Shown: positions 8,776-17,696, numbered from the stretch's first letter. The stretch: DNA of 58,748 nt from Akkermansia muciniphila (GCA_945873305.1 CAMCCX010000004.1:1-58748); one strand, 5' to 3'. Program-made: numbers and translations. Notes: generated from the letters alone by a model not told the origin.

Positions 8776-9506
8776 GGTTTCACGCCGGGCCAGATTTTTT
8801 CGAAATCGTTGGGCGGATTTTCCGCCTGGCGGATGAGGCCGTTGGCGGTGACGGCCCGCCATGGATGCATCTCGCCGCCGAGGGTTTCGATGGCTTGCAC
8901 GGTCCAGACATTGCAAACGCGGGGCAGGAAATAAATGTGCCGCGACTCCAACAGGACGCCGCCGCCCCAGCTCGAGGTGCCGCAGACGACTGGCCGCCCG
9001 TCCGCGCCGGGGACGCTGCAATCGTTGAGGAAGGCGGCGAGGTCGCGGCCTCGTTCGCGGGCGGTGAGTTTCCGCCAGATCCGCTGGTTCGGGCAGACTT
9101 CGGGGATGTTCCAGTTGGCCGGGATGAGCTCCATCACGGAGGGCGTGGGGGTGAAGAGCGCCCGGAAAAATTTCCACGGCGAGTGCAGCCCCTTCTCCAT
9201 GTAGGCGGTCCGGTCGCCCCAGCTGAGGGTGACGTATCGGGGCGTGCCGAAGCCGGCGGGCGGGATGAATCCGGACTCGATGAGCCAGTCGTAGGGGAAA
9301 ACCATGCCGGTGTGCAGCTCGTCGGAAATCAACCAAACGAGGACGTGCGGATCCCTGGCGGGAGCGCCGGAGGGCGCGGCTGTCCGGGCGGCCTCCGCCC
9401 GATAGACGGGCGCGGGCGTGTCTGGCAGGCGGATCCCGCAAGAGCTCAATGCCACCGCCGCGAGGATCAGTCCGGATCGATTTCGGATGGATCCCGGGCC
9501 AGGCAT
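8772..9506 (-). CDS. DUF2459 (TIGR02117-like) lipoprotein
   Basis: A 244-residue predicted lipoprotein: the signal peptide ends in LSSC with Cys23 as the lipidation site. The mature part has HTGMVFPYDWL and SWGDRTAYM, features I associate with the DUF2459/TIGR02117 family of unknown function. The start at 9506 is chosen because it begins the signal peptide; the frame is open further upstream but overlaps ppnP. The ATG overlaps the ppnP stop by one base, so the genes are probably translationally coupled, last in a four-gene run led by the FKBP gene. Confidence 0.75.
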   Translation of the reverse strand: MPGPGSIRNRSGLILAAVALSSCGIRLPDTPAPVYRAEAARTAAPSGAPARDPHVLVWLISDELHTGMVFPYDWLIESGFIPPAGFGTPRYVTLSWGDRTAYMEKGLHSPWKFFRALFTPTPSVMELIPANWNIPEVCPNQRIWRKLTARERGRDLAAFLNDCSVPGADGRPVVCGTSSWGGGVLLESRHIYFLPRVCNVWTVQAIETLGGEMHPWRAVTANGLIRQAENPPNDFEKIWPGVKP

Positions 9507-9826
9507 CAGGCTGGGAGAAACGAGCAGATGTATTCGCAAATGCCTTCGCTCACCTTGATGGTGAAGCCGCTGTTGCCGGCGACATCGAAAGCGGAACCCG
9601 CCTCGATGACGACGACGTCCGAAGTTCCGTCCAGGGTGATTTCGCACGCGCCGGCGATGATTTCCATGCGCTCTGGGGCGGCGGTGCCGAAATGGAATTT
9701 GCCGGGGTAGATGAGGCCCAGGGTCTTTTTGGTGCCGTCGGTGAAATGAACGGTGTGGGAAACGACGTTGCCATCGAAATAAACGTTGGCTTTGGCATCG
9801 ACGGTGACGTTGGAGAACGAGGACAT
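9506..9826 (-). CDS. ppnP: Pyrimidine/purine nucleoside phosphorylase PpnP
   Basis: A small cupin-fold protein (106 residues) of the PpnP (formerly DUF1255) family, which splits nucleosides with phosphate to base and ribose-1-phosphate. Conserved features include the N-terminal NVYFDGNVVSHTV, GVIYPG-like text seen as GLIYPGKFHFGT, and the FDVAGNSGF cupin strand. The start at 9826 (MSSFSNVTV) fits the family length; the longer upstream frame overlaps the rhodanese gene. It lies 35 bases after that gene. Confidence 0.9.
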   Translation of the reverse strand: MSSFSNVTVDAKANVYFDGNVVSHTVHFTDGTKKTLGLIYPGKFHFGTAAPERMEIIAGACEITLDGTSDVVVIEAGSAFDVAGNSGFTIKVSEGICEYICSFLPA

Positions 9827-9861
9827 GACGGAGTGTTGGTTAGGTTGGGAAAAGTTGGGAA

Positions 9862-10341
9862 TCATTCGGTCGGCAGGCCGCTTTCCTTCCAGGCTTCCCA
9901 GCCGCCGGTGAGGGTGGAGGAGGGGTAGCCGAAGCCTGCCAGATGGATCGCGACGGTGCGCGCGTCCGGGCAGGCGAGGTTGGTGCAGTAAACGACGATG
10001 GTTTTTTTCGCGGCGAGGGCGGCTTTGATTTCCGCCTCGCGCTGGATGATTTTCGCGTCGCAATCCGCCGACTTTGGCAGGCTGATGGCGCCGGGGAGGT
10101 GGCCGAGACCGTAGAAGAATCCGGGCCGGGCATCGTAGAGCAGCACCTGGTCGGATTGCTGCAAGGCGTAGAGCTCGGTGAGCGAGATGGAGGTGATTTT
10201 GCCGCGGCCGTTCATCCTCACCGGCTTTTTGACGGCGGCGACCGGGGTCGTCGGCACGGCGGCCTGCCGCGCCGGTTGGGCGCAGGAGGCGAAGCCGAGC
10301 GCGATGGCCGCGGTGAGGATTTGCGACCAGTGGATGGTCAT
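9862..10341 (-). CDS. Rhodanese-domain lipoprotein
   Basis: A 159-residue exported protein with one rhodanese domain. The signal peptide ends at FASC with Cys20 as a likely lipidation site. The domain spans about residues 50-157, with LLYDARPG, GHLPGAISLP and the active-site loop starting at Cys119 (VYCTNLACPD). Single-domain rhodaneses carry persulfide sulfur, but a role outside the cytoplasm could instead be structural or redox-related. The start overlaps the stop of the tandem-FKBP gene by four bases (ATGA). Confidence 0.85.
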   Translation of the reverse strand: MTIHWSQILTAAIALGFASCAQPARQAAVPTTPVAAVKKPVRMNGRGKITSISLTELYALQQSDQVLLYDARPGFFYGLGHLPGAISLPKSADCDAKIIQREAEIKAALAAKKTIVVYCTNLACPDARTVAIHLAGFGYPSSTLTGGWEAWKESGLPTE

Positions 10342-11186
10342 TTCACAATCTGGATCAGCTCGACGTCAAACACCAGCGTGCCGGCGGGAGCGCCTGGCGG
10401 CGGGTTTTCGCCGTAGGCCAGCTTGGCGGGAATCCAGAGCCGGCGTTTTTCGCCTTCGACCATGAGTTGGACGCCCTCGGTCCAGCCGGGGATGACTTGG
10501 TTGAGCGGGAAAACGATGGATTCGTTGCGCATGACCGAGCTGTCGAACAGCTTGCCGTCCGTGGTCCAGCCGGAGTAGTGGACTTTCACTTGGTCGGTGG
10601 CTTTCGGGTGGGTGGTGCCGGTGCCTTTGGCGAGAACGCGCGAGGCGATGCCGGAGGCGGTTTTCTCCGCGCTGTCAGGAGCGGCGGCGACGTCTTCTGG
10701 GACGGCGGGCGGCTTGGGCGCTTGCTTGATGGAGAGCAGTTCGACGTCGAACACGAGCAGTCCGCCGGGGCGGCCGCCGCCGGGGTTTTCGCCGTAGGCG
10801 AGAGCGGCGGGGATCCAGAAGCGGCGTTTTTCGCCCTCCACCATGAGTTGGAGTCCCTCGGTCCAGCCTTTGATCACGCCGTTGAGCGGGAAGCTGGTGG
10901 GCTGGCCGCGTTTGACGGAGCTGTCGAAGAGTTTGCCGTCGGTGGTCCAGCCGGAGTAGTGGACCGTGACGGTGTCGGCGGCGGCGGGTTTTTGATCGCC
11001 CTTGCCCGCTTGGAGGACTTTGGAGGCGAGGCCGGATGCGGTTTTGGAGGCGTCGGCGGGAGGGGCGGCTACGTCGGATGGAGTTTCAGGCATGACAGTT
11101 TCGGCGCGGGCGGTGGCTGAGATGGCAAGAGCCAACCCGGCCGCGTGCGGGATGATGGCTCGCAAGGATTTCGTGATGAAATTCAT
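10338..11186 (-). CDS. Secreted tandem FKBP-type peptidyl-prolyl isomerase
   Basis: A 282-residue exported protein with two FKBP domains in tandem (about residues 52-153 and 178-281), each with VHYSGWTTDGKLFDSS, the PLN.VI.GWTEG segment, WIPA.LAYGE and a closing LVFDVEL strand. The repeats are very similar, indicating an internal duplication. Residues 1-28 form a signal peptide (cut near ATARA). FKBP isomerases speed cis-trans isomerisation of prolyl bonds, here probably for periplasmic or outer-envelope proteins. It leads the FKBP-rhodanese-ppnP-DUF2459 run. Confidence 0.93.
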   Translation of the reverse strand: MNFITKSLRAIIPHAAGLALAISATARAETVMPETPSDVAAPPADASKTASGLASKVLQAGKGDQKPAAADTVTVHYSGWTTDGKLFDSSVKRGQPTSFPLNGVIKGWTEGLQLMVEGEKRRFWIPAALAYGENPGGGRPGGLLVFDVELLSIKQAPKPPAVPEDVAAAPDSAEKTASGIASRVLAKGTGTTHPKATDQVKVHYSGWTTDGKLFDSSVMRNESIVFPLNQVIPGWTEGVQLMVEGEKRRLWIPAKLAYGENPPPGAPAGTLVFDVELIQIVK

Positions 11187-11243
11187 GCGCGGAGGCTCGA
11201 CGGATCCGGCTAGGCTGTCAATCCCGCGAATCGCGGGAAATTT

Positions 11244-11636
11244 TCAGCGGAATCTGCTACGCACTTTCATGCCGGACTTCTCCGAGCAGTAAGGGCAGTG
11301 GAAGGTGTTTTTGAACAAGATCGACAGCGCGACCCGCAGCCGGTAACTGCCGAGCAGGGTGCGGGCGCGGCGGTGTTTCGCGCATTCCTTGGTGGCTAGC
11401 ACCGGAGTCAGACATAACGGGCAACGCGCCCGCGCGGCGAGGATCCATTGAAACAGTGTGGATAGAACCGCGGCGGCTCCCAGGCCGATGCCGACATAGG
11501 TCAGCTTGCCGTCGTGCTGAAAGACGGCATAGAGGAATGTCATGCTGGCGAGCGGAGCTAGCAGGCACCTCGCACACAGCAGGATCGATGCGGCCCTGAA
11601 GCGCAGGATCGCGGATTTGGAACGGAATAGGTGCAT
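11244..11636 (-). CDS. Small membrane protein with two CPxC pairs, unknown
   Basis: A 130-residue protein of no recognised family. Two hydrophobic segments (about residues 15-38 and 47-68) are followed by a soluble part with CPLC and CPYC pairs that could bind a zinc ion. The start at 11636 is preferred because it puts MHLFRSKSAILRF just before the first membrane segment; an in-frame start at 11723 would add 29 residues without obvious features. It lies 57 bases upstream of the FKBP gene on the same strand. Confidence 0.5.
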   Translation of the reverse strand: MHLFRSKSAILRFRAASILLCARCLLAPLASMTFLYAVFQHDGKLTYVGIGLGAAAVLSTLFQWILAARARCPLCLTPVLATKECAKHRRARTLLGSYRLRVALSILFKNTFHCPYCSEKSGMKVRSRFR

Positions 11637-11808
11637 GGCGGTGGGCGTGAGACATCTGCCCGGCGGCGGAATATCTGATAGTGACACCCCCGCCCGGAAA
11701 TAGGACGTGGCCGGCGGGCTCACAAGAACATATTGCTAGAATTTCATGCTAGAGCACGGATTTCCCGTTCGCTTGGCCCGGTTTTGTCCAAATCGGCAGT
11801 GCCGGAGA

Positions 11809-12078
11809 CTAAAACAAAAATTCCGGGAGGTTTTCCGCGGGTGGTGTTCTCGACGGACCTGCCAGCAAGGCGTCTATCCGGGTGAGCAAATCCAGCGATG
11901 GCACTTCCCGGCCTTCGAGGATGACTCTCAAGCGGGTTCTCCATTCGTCCACCGAGCCGCCTTCCGTGGCGGCGAGCGCCATCGCGGTTTCTGTCAGGCG
12001 TCCGCTCACCGCGAACTGGCGGCCGGTCCGGCGCAACCAGGCTTCGAAATAGGGGCGGTCGCTTTTGGGGCTGAACAC
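11809..12078 (-). CDS. Small protein of unknown function
   Basis: An 89-residue soluble protein, not recognised. It is rich in helix-forming residues, with a central LTETAMALAATEGGSVDEWR followed by LRVILEGREVPSLDLLTRIDALL, which looks like a compact all-helical domain. It has an ordinary ATG start at 12078 and codon use like its neighbours. It lies divergent from the LptF/LptG-type gene with about 146 bases between them. The reading is supported mainly by amino-acid composition and lack of a better frame. Confidence 0.5.
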   Translation of the reverse strand: MFSPKSDRPYFEAWLRRTGRQFAVSGRLTETAMALAATEGGSVDEWRTRLRVILEGREVPSLDLLTRIDALLAGPSRTPPAENLPEFLF

Positions 12079-12224
12079 GCCGCAAGCCGTGGCTCAATCG
12101 TCCGCCGGGGTCAAGAATTCACGCGCTTGCGGAGGTGGCGGAAGCCATTTTCCGCCACGGGATTTTCCCGATCCGTCTCTTGTCTGGACAGGGCGGAGGG
12201 CGGTCTCCAGAGTGTGCCCACTTT

Positions 12225-13334
12225 ATGCGTATTTCGGACCGCTACATCGGCAGGCAGGTGCTTTCGGGCACCTTGTACGCGGTGATGGTGCTGGGGGTGG
12301 TGTTGCTGCTGGGGAATCTTTTCAAACAGATCCAGCCGCTGCTGGTCGATCAAAAGGCGCCGCTGTCGCTGGTGATCCGGTTTGTGATCAGCGTGCTGCC
12401 GCTGTCGTTGATGTACACGATCCCGTGGGGGTTTTTGTCGGCGGTGCTGCTGGTTTTCGGGCGGCTGTCGTCGGATCAGGAAATCACGAGTTTCCGGGTG
12501 GCGGGCTTGAGCCTGGTGCGGCTCTCGGCACCGGTGTTCGTGATCGGGATTCTGCTGTCGGTGTTGAGCTTGTGGCTGAACATCAACGTGGTGCCGTTTT
12601 CGAAGGCGTCCTCCAAGCAACTGATTTACGAACAGGCGGCCCGCGATCCGGATTCGCTGCTCAAGCCGGGGGTGGTGCAGGGAGATTTCAAAGGCGATGC
12701 GACGGATGTCCAGAAACTGCTGATCGAGGGAAAAAGCGGCGAGTGGGTGGAAGGGTTTCATTTCTACGTGTTGCCGCGGACCGAGGAGGGTGCCGGGGAA
12801 ATGACCTACGTCCACGCGACCCGGGCGGCGCTGACCATCGACCCGGTGAAAAGCCAGCTGCGAGTGAAGCTGGAGGACGCGTATTTCGAGTCCAGAAACC
12901 GCGAGGGCAAGGTGGAGATGGGCTTCGCCGGGGAGGCGGAGCCGCTGCTGATCGATTTGAAAAACCCGCGGGACCGCAAACTCGGCGCCAGCTCGATGTC
13001 TAACGAACAGCTCCGCGGCGAACTCGCGGGCAATCCGACTTTGAGTCCTGAAAAGAAACGGAAAATGGAGCGGGAAATCATGACCCGCTATTCGTTCTCG
13101 ATGGCCTGCCTCGCGTTTGCGTTCGTGGCGGTGCCGCTGGGCTTGCAGACGCGCCGGCGCGATACTTCCCGCGGGCTGATCATCAGCTTGCTCATCGGCT
13201 CCGGTTATTTCCTGGTGACGATGCTGGCGGACCAGTTCAAAACGAACACCGGCATGATGCTGACGCTGTGGGCGCCGAACATCCTCTGCGTGGTGTTAGG
13301 ATTGGTCCTGTTCCGCAGGGCCCGATTCAAATAA
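12225..13334 (+). CDS. LptF/LptG-family lipopolysaccharide export permease
   Basis: A 369-residue permease of the YjgP/YjgQ (LptF/LptG) family, which with LptB extracts lipopolysaccharide from the inner membrane and pushes it toward the outer membrane. The N-terminal MRISDRYIGRQVLSG and first transmembrane segments, a large periplasmic domain (about 135-260) and three C-terminal membrane segments match the family. The start at 12225 is chosen because the conserved N-terminus begins there. The SulP gene begins 14 bases downstream. A partner permease is not in the window. Confidence 0.9.
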   Translation: MRISDRYIGRQVLSGTLYAVMVLGVVLLLGNLFKQIQPLLVDQKAPLSLVIRFVISVLPLSLMYTIPWGFLSAVLLVFGRLSSDQEITSFRVAGLSLVRLSAPVFVIGILLSVLSLWLNINVVPFSKASSKQLIYEQAARDPDSLLKPGVVQGDFKGDATDVQKLLIEGKSGEWVEGFHFYVLPRTEEGAGEMTYVHATRAALTIDPVKSQLRVKLEDAYFESRNREGKVEMGFAGEAEPLLIDLKNPRDRKLGASSMSNEQLRGELAGNPTLSPEKKRKMEREIMTRYSFSMACLAFAFVAVPLGLQTRRRDTSRGLIISLLIGSGYFLVTMLADQFKTNTGMMLTLWAPNILCVVLGLVLFRRARFK

Positions 13335-13348
13335 GCTCCGGTGCCGCG

Positions 13349-15235
13349 ATGAAAATTCTCCGCACGCTCACCAAGGCCGCCAGGAATACCCGGGATTTCT
13401 TCGCGGCGGAGCGGGTGGCGCTGGCACCCTTCGCCAAGGATCTGAGGAACTACACGGTGCCGAAATTCCGCCAAGACGCGTGGGCGGCGGCGAACGTGAC
13501 GGTGCTGGCGCTGGCGCAGGGCATCGCGTTTGCGGCCATCGCGGGACTGCCGGTGGTTTATGGAATCACCTGCGCGGCGGTGGCGGCCTTCGTCGCGCCG
13601 TTGTTCGCGGGTTCGCGGCACACGGTGCTCGGCCCCACGAACGCGACGGCGTTCATGCTGTTCAGCTTTTTCTCGGTGAACCCGGCGCTGGTCGGGCGCT
13701 GGGGCGAGCTGATCCCGCTGCTGGTGCTGATGGTGGGGCTGATGGCGACGGTGGGGGCGCTTTTCCGGGTGGCGGATCTTTTGCAATACGTGTCGCGCAG
13801 TGTGTTAGTCGGTTATATTTCCGGCGCGGCGGTGTTGATCGTGGCGAATCAACTGAAGCCGTTCCTCGGGCTGTCAGGCTACGTGAGTGCCGAGGCGTCC
13901 TCGACATTCGCCGGCCTGTTATGGGGCCTGGCGCAGGCGCTGCCGCACACGCAGTGGGTCTCGGTGCTGGTGGGCGCGGCGACCTTGCTGATCTATGCGG
14001 CGCTGCGGCGGTGGCGTCCGTCGTGGCCGGCCTTCGGGGTGGCGCTGCTGATTTCCTCGGCCATTTTCGGCACCTTGATCCGGGCGGGGGTGGCGCCGTT
14101 CAAGGGCGCGCAGACCTTCGTGACCTTCGGCTTCCATGACCTCATGCCGCGGGCGCCCCATCTCTTGCGGGCGGAAATTTTCGCCGACATCTCGGCGCTC
14201 TTGAGCATCGCCTTCGCGACGGCTTTCCTCGCCTCGTTAGAAAACACCTTGATGGCGAAAACGCTGGCGTCGAAGACCGGCGACCGGGCGGACGTGAACC
14301 AGGACATGCTGGCGGTGGGCATGGCCAATCTCGCGACCGCCTTCGCCGGCGGAATGCCGGCCTCGGGCTCGCTGACGCGCTCGATGCTGAATCACGACTC
14401 CGGCGCGCGGACGCGGTTCTCGTCGTTGTTAGCCGGGATTTACACCATGGCGGCGGCGCTGTTGATCGCCGCGTCGGTGGGCTGGGGATTCCCGCTGATC
14501 GACTTCGTGCCGAAGGCGGGGCTGGCGGCGCTGGTCATCGCGCTGTCGTTTTCGCTGTTCAACGTGAGGCACATCCGCATCTGCCTGCGCTCGACTTCGG
14601 ACGACGCGGCGGTGCTGGTGATCACCTTTCTCGCCACGCTGTTAGCCCCGCTGCACGTGGCGATTTTCATCGGCGTGGCGATTTCCATCACGCTGTTCCT
14701 GCGCAAGGCGAGCCGGCCGTTTTTGATCGAGTATGAATTCAGCGAGGCGGGGGAACTCCGGGAAATGGGCGAGAAGCGCACGCGTCCGATCCCCGCGATT
14801 TCGATCGTCCACGTGGAGGGGGATCTGTTTTTCGGCGCGGCGGAGTTGTTCCGCACCCAGATCCAGCGGACGGTGTCGGATCCGGCGATCCAGGTGATCA
14901 TCCTGCGGTTGAAAAACGCCCGCCACCTGGATGCGACGAGCGTGATGGCGCTGGAGGACCTGATCCTGTTCATGCGGAAAAAAGGCCTGCATTTGATCGT
15001 CTCCGGCGCGACGCGCGAGGTTTACCGGGTGCTCAAGAAATCCGGCATCCTCGTCACCTTGCAAGCCGGCTGCGACCGTAGTGCGGGCGAGAGCAATATC
15101 TTCCTCACCAACCCGCGGAACCCGAATCTATCCACCCGCGCCGCGCTCAAGCGCGCCCAACAGCTGCTCGGCACGGAGAAGGCGGACATCCGGATTTTCT
15201 ACGATCCGAGCCATCAGAAAAATCCGTCGGCATGA
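13349..15235 (+). CDS. SulP-family anion transporter with STAS domain
   Basis: A 628-residue SLC26/SulP transporter. The membrane part (about residues 30-430) has the conserved GLPVVYGITCAAVAAFVAPLFAGSRHTVLGPTNATA region and a mid-domain LASLENTLMAKTLASKTGDRADVNQDM-type motif. A C-terminal STAS domain (about 480-590) follows, with HLDATSVMALEDL. Members carry sulfate, bicarbonate or other anions; the substrate is not evident. Start at 13349 (ATG) is 14 bases after the permease gene. The small gene after it overlaps its stop by four bases. Confidence 0.92.
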   Translation: MKILRTLTKAARNTRDFFAAERVALAPFAKDLRNYTVPKFRQDAWAAANVTVLALAQGIAFAAIAGLPVVYGITCAAVAAFVAPLFAGSRHTVLGPTNATAFMLFSFFSVNPALVGRWGELIPLLVLMVGLMATVGALFRVADLLQYVSRSVLVGYISGAAVLIVANQLKPFLGLSGYVSAEASSTFAGLLWGLAQALPHTQWVSVLVGAATLLIYAALRRWRPSWPAFGVALLISSAIFGTLIRAGVAPFKGAQTFVTFGFHDLMPRAPHLLRAEIFADISALLSIAFATAFLASLENTLMAKTLASKTGDRADVNQDMLAVGMANLATAFAGGMPASGSLTRSMLNHDSGARTRFSSLLAGIYTMAAALLIAASVGWGFPLIDFVPKAGLAALVIALSFSLFNVRHIRICLRSTSDDAAVLVITFLATLLAPLHVAIFIGVAISITLFLRKASRPFLIEYEFSEAGELREMGEKRTRPIPAISIVHVEGDLFFGAAELFRTQIQRTVSDPAIQVIILRLKNARHLDATSVMALEDLILFMRKKGLHLIVSGATREVYRVLKKSGILVTLQAGCDRSAGESNIFLTNPRNPNLSTRAALKRAQQLLGTEKADIRIFYDPSHQKNPSA

Positions 15236-15717
15236 AACGCTTCGCCAGCCTGGCTGTCAGCCTTGCAGTTGCCGTGATTTTCGGCGTTTGGTGGTTTTCG
15301 CCAACTCAGGTTTTGAAACGCCGGACTGAGTCGTTGCTCGCCACGCTCACCTTGGATTCCGGCACGGGGAAGGCCGGCCGGCAAATGGCCGCCTACTCGC
15401 TCAACGCCCTGCTCGCCTCCCAGGTGGAACTCGAAAACCCGGAGATCCAGGAAGCCAACGGCAGCTTCGAGCGCGCCGAGCTCGAATCCGCGTTTTCGTG
15501 GCTTTGCAACCAGGCGAGGCAGACGCGCTTCGAGGCGGGGAAATTCCATTCCGTCAGCGTCAGCGGCGACGCGGCCAAGGTGAGACTCTCGCTGACAGGC
15601 CTTGTCGAGCTGCCGACTTATCGTCCGGCGGACGGGACTTACGAAGTGACCTTCGACTGGCAAAAGGAAGAGGACGGCTGGCGTCTCAGCCGCGCGGTTT
15701 GGCAGCAGGTTCCCTGA
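15232..15717 (+). CDS. Membrane-anchored or exported protein, unknown
   Basis: A 161-residue protein with an N-terminal hydrophobic segment (residues 5-22) acting as a signal peptide or anchor. The remainder alternates helix and strand, ending in YEVTFDWQKEEDGWRLSRAVWQQ, which resembles the NTF2-like/SnoaL type of small domain but is not firmly assigned. It overlaps the SulP stop by four bases (ATGA), so translation is likely coupled. It is convergent, with no gap, to the interrupted gene at 15718. Confidence 0.6.
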   Translation: MKRFASLAVSLAVAVIFGVWWFSPTQVLKRRTESLLATLTLDSGTGKAGRQMAAYSLNALLASQVELENPEIQEANGSFERAELESAFSWLCNQARQTRFEAGKFHSVSVSGDAAKVRLSLTGLVELPTYRPADGTYEVTFDWQKEEDGWRLSRAVWQQVP

Positions 15718-16392
15718 TCAATCGCCGAGGAAAACGAACTCGTCCGCGACCCGGTTCAGCGAACGGCGGGCTGCGGGCATGGCTTCGGCAAGCGCCCCGA
15801 ACAAACGCCGGGAGGTTTTGCCTGGAGCTTGCCGGTTGTTCGCGGCGTCCCGGTAAGCCTGTTGCGCGAAGGATTCGTAGAACGCGAGATCCGGCGCGCC
15901 GCGTTGTTCGCTGCGGCGGGTTAGGAAATCCGGATAGAGCCCGGTCAGCAGGAGAAACTGGTTTCCCGCCGCCACTTGCAGGTGGAAACGCATCCGCTCC
16001 TTTGCCGTGGAAATGATGGCGATGAAGTCCGAGGCGTGGGTGAAACCGCCGGCAATGTCCTGCAGCGGATCTCCCGCCGACGGGCAAATCCGCTGGGTCA
16101 TGACTTTGGAGACGTAGTCGGCTAGATTTGCATCGCTGAGATCCGCTTGCAGAAACGCGTGGCGGACCAGCACTTAGAAATAGAAACGGGGCGACACCCC
16201 GAGCGCGGCGGGCGAGTCGAGCAGGCCGCGGAAGACTTCCTTCAGATCGAGCATTTCGCGCAGCGCGTCCGGATCAGTCCAAAGCTTTTCCAGATGCAGC
16301 CGCTGTCCGTCCGGCGCGAGCACCGAGGCGAGGAAATCCAAATCCACCTCGGTGAAGCGGGCGCGATGGGTGGGCATCCAATGTCCTAGCAT
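15718..16392 (-). pseudogene. Gene of unknown function interrupted by an in-frame TAA
   Basis: One continuous minus-strand frame of 225 codons, broken only by TAA at 16174-16176. The first part (72 residues, starting at 16392) ends in SPRFYF and the second resumes at the next codon as VLVRHAFLQADLSD and runs 151 residues to the stop at 15718. Sense codons on both sides have the same composition, and a tyrosine codon (TAC/TAT) one base away would restore a smooth 224-residue protein. The second part could be translated separately from the GTG at 16173. Function not recognised; the protein is soluble and mostly helical. Confidence 0.65.
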
Positions 16393-16516
16393 TGAAGTCG
16401 TGTTAACAAACCTTGTGCCAAAATGGCCAGAAAATAGTTAACCCATGCTAATGACTTTGCCCCAATCGCTGGAGGAACCGGGGATTCCCGGCGGGTTCTA
16501 GCGGAGTCGTTTTTCC

Positions 16517-16545
16517 TTGCGTCCTCATTACGAGGCCTTTATAAA
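16517..16545 (+). promoter_or_regulatory. Candidate sigma-70 promoter for the RlpA gene
   Basis: TTGCGT (16517-16522) and TATAAA (16540-16545) are separated by 17 bases, and the start codon follows 27 bases later. The spacing and the good -10 make this the most plausible promoter in the 180-base gap 16393-16572. Confidence 0.45.
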
Positions 16546-16572
16546 AACCGCCCCCAAAGGGGACTTCACACG

Positions 16573-17022
16573 ATGAACCTGACCCGGAAATTTAAATCCG
16601 TGGCCCTGGCAATCGCCGGCGTCATCCTTATTCCCAGTTGTGCCACAACCGGGAGTGCAAACTCGAAATCTCAAACCCATCTGGACGGCGCGCAATACGC
16701 GGTGCAGTCAGTCCAACAGGGCAAGGCATCCTGGTATTCCGTCCGGACGAATTCCGGCACCCGGACCGCCAGTGGCCAGCGCCTTTCGAACCACGGTGCC
16801 ACTGCCGCCCACAAGACGTTGCCGATGGGCACCAAGGTCCGCGTGACCAATCAATCCAACGGCAAATCCGAGGTGATGACCATCACCGACCGCGGCCCGT
16901 TCACCAAGGGACGCATTCTCGATGTGACCATCGGGGCGGCGGAGCGGCTCGGTTTCGCCCATCGCGGCGTGGCGACCGTGAAAGTCGAAGTGCTTGGAAA
17001 AATCAAAACGGACGGCGACTGA
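16573..17022 (+). CDS. RlpA-like lipoprotein with double-psi beta-barrel
   Basis: A 149-residue lipoprotein. The signal peptide ends in IPSC with Cys23 as the lipidation site. Residues about 50-142 form the RlpA double-psi beta-barrel: GKASWYSVRTN, TASGQRLSN, AAHKTLPMGTKVRVTN and the catalytic-type ITDRGPF. RlpA proteins are lytic transglycosylases that act on denuded glycan strands at the septum, or related lipoproteins. No SPOR domain is present, so this is the short form. It is convergent with the lipase-like gene, with one base between stops. Confidence 0.9.
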   Translation: MNLTRKFKSVALAIAGVILIPSCATTGSANSKSQTHLDGAQYAVQSVQQGKASWYSVRTNSGTRTASGQRLSNHGATAAHKTLPMGTKVRVTNQSNGKSEVMTITDRGPFTKGRILDVTIGAAERLGFAHRGVATVKVEVLGKIKTDGD

Positions 17023-17023
17023 G

Positions 17024-17686
17024 TCATTTCGCCAGGCGCCGCTCGATATCGGTGAGGACGGGGTCGGAAGTGAGCATCAGCGGATGCATCAGGACGGGGA
17101 ATTCCAGGTTTTCCGCCCGGTCCCAGACCGAGCTTTCCGGCGGCAGGATGATCAGGTCCATCGGCGTGCGGTAGGAAGTGACCGGGATTTTCCCGAGGCG
17201 GTCCTGCGAGTTTTGCAGGCTTGTCAGAAACGCACTGCCCGGCCGCATTTCCTCGACGCCCAAGGTCGGATAGAGCCAGGCGGCCTTGGTGCCGTGGTGC
17301 GGCGAGGAGATGGTGACGAAATTCTCACAGCGCGCCGCGCCGCCGAGGTGCTGCAAATACTCGCGGCTGACGATGCCGCCCATGCTGAAGGCAACGACGT
17401 TGATCGGTTCCTTCGGGCCGAACTTGGTGTCGATGTCCTGCTTGAGACGGGCGGCGACATTTCCCAATCCGCTGCGGCCGTCGCTGGGTTTCAGGCGCGG
17501 GACGTAGCACTCGAAGCCGCGCTTTTCGAGGCGCTTCTTGAGCGTTTTGAAGGCGGAGCCGGTTTCGAGAAATCCGTGAACGAGCACCACCCGCTTGACC
17601 CGCGGCGGCGCGGCGGGCGGGTTGACGGTGCACGAGGTGCCCGCCAGCAGGGACGCGGCGAAGAACGGGTAGAATTTGCGGATCAT
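17024..17686 (-). CDS. Exported alpha/beta-hydrolase, lipase-like
   Basis: A 220-residue exported hydrolase. It starts with a signal peptide with a cysteine near residue 19 (GTSC), so it may be a lipoprotein, though the lipobox is weak. The fold shows the oxyanion HGFLETGSAF, the nucleophile elbow FSMGG and a later HHGTKAAWL segment, as in triacylglycerol lipases of the EstA/LipB type. The catalytic histidine is probably near HPLML at the C-terminus. Substrate unknown. The HIT gene lies ten bases upstream on the same strand. Confidence 0.8.
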   Translation of the reverse strand: MIRKFYPFFAASLLAGTSCTVNPPAAPPRVKRVVLVHGFLETGSAFKTLKKRLEKRGFECYVPRLKPSDGRSGLGNVAARLKQDIDTKFGPKEPINVVAFSMGGIVSREYLQHLGGAARCENFVTISSPHHGTKAAWLYPTLGVEEMRPGSAFLTSLQNSQDRLGKIPVTSYRTPMDLIILPPESSVWDRAENLEFPVLMHPLMLTSDPVLTDIERRLAK

Positions 17687-17696
17687 GATCGGGGGG

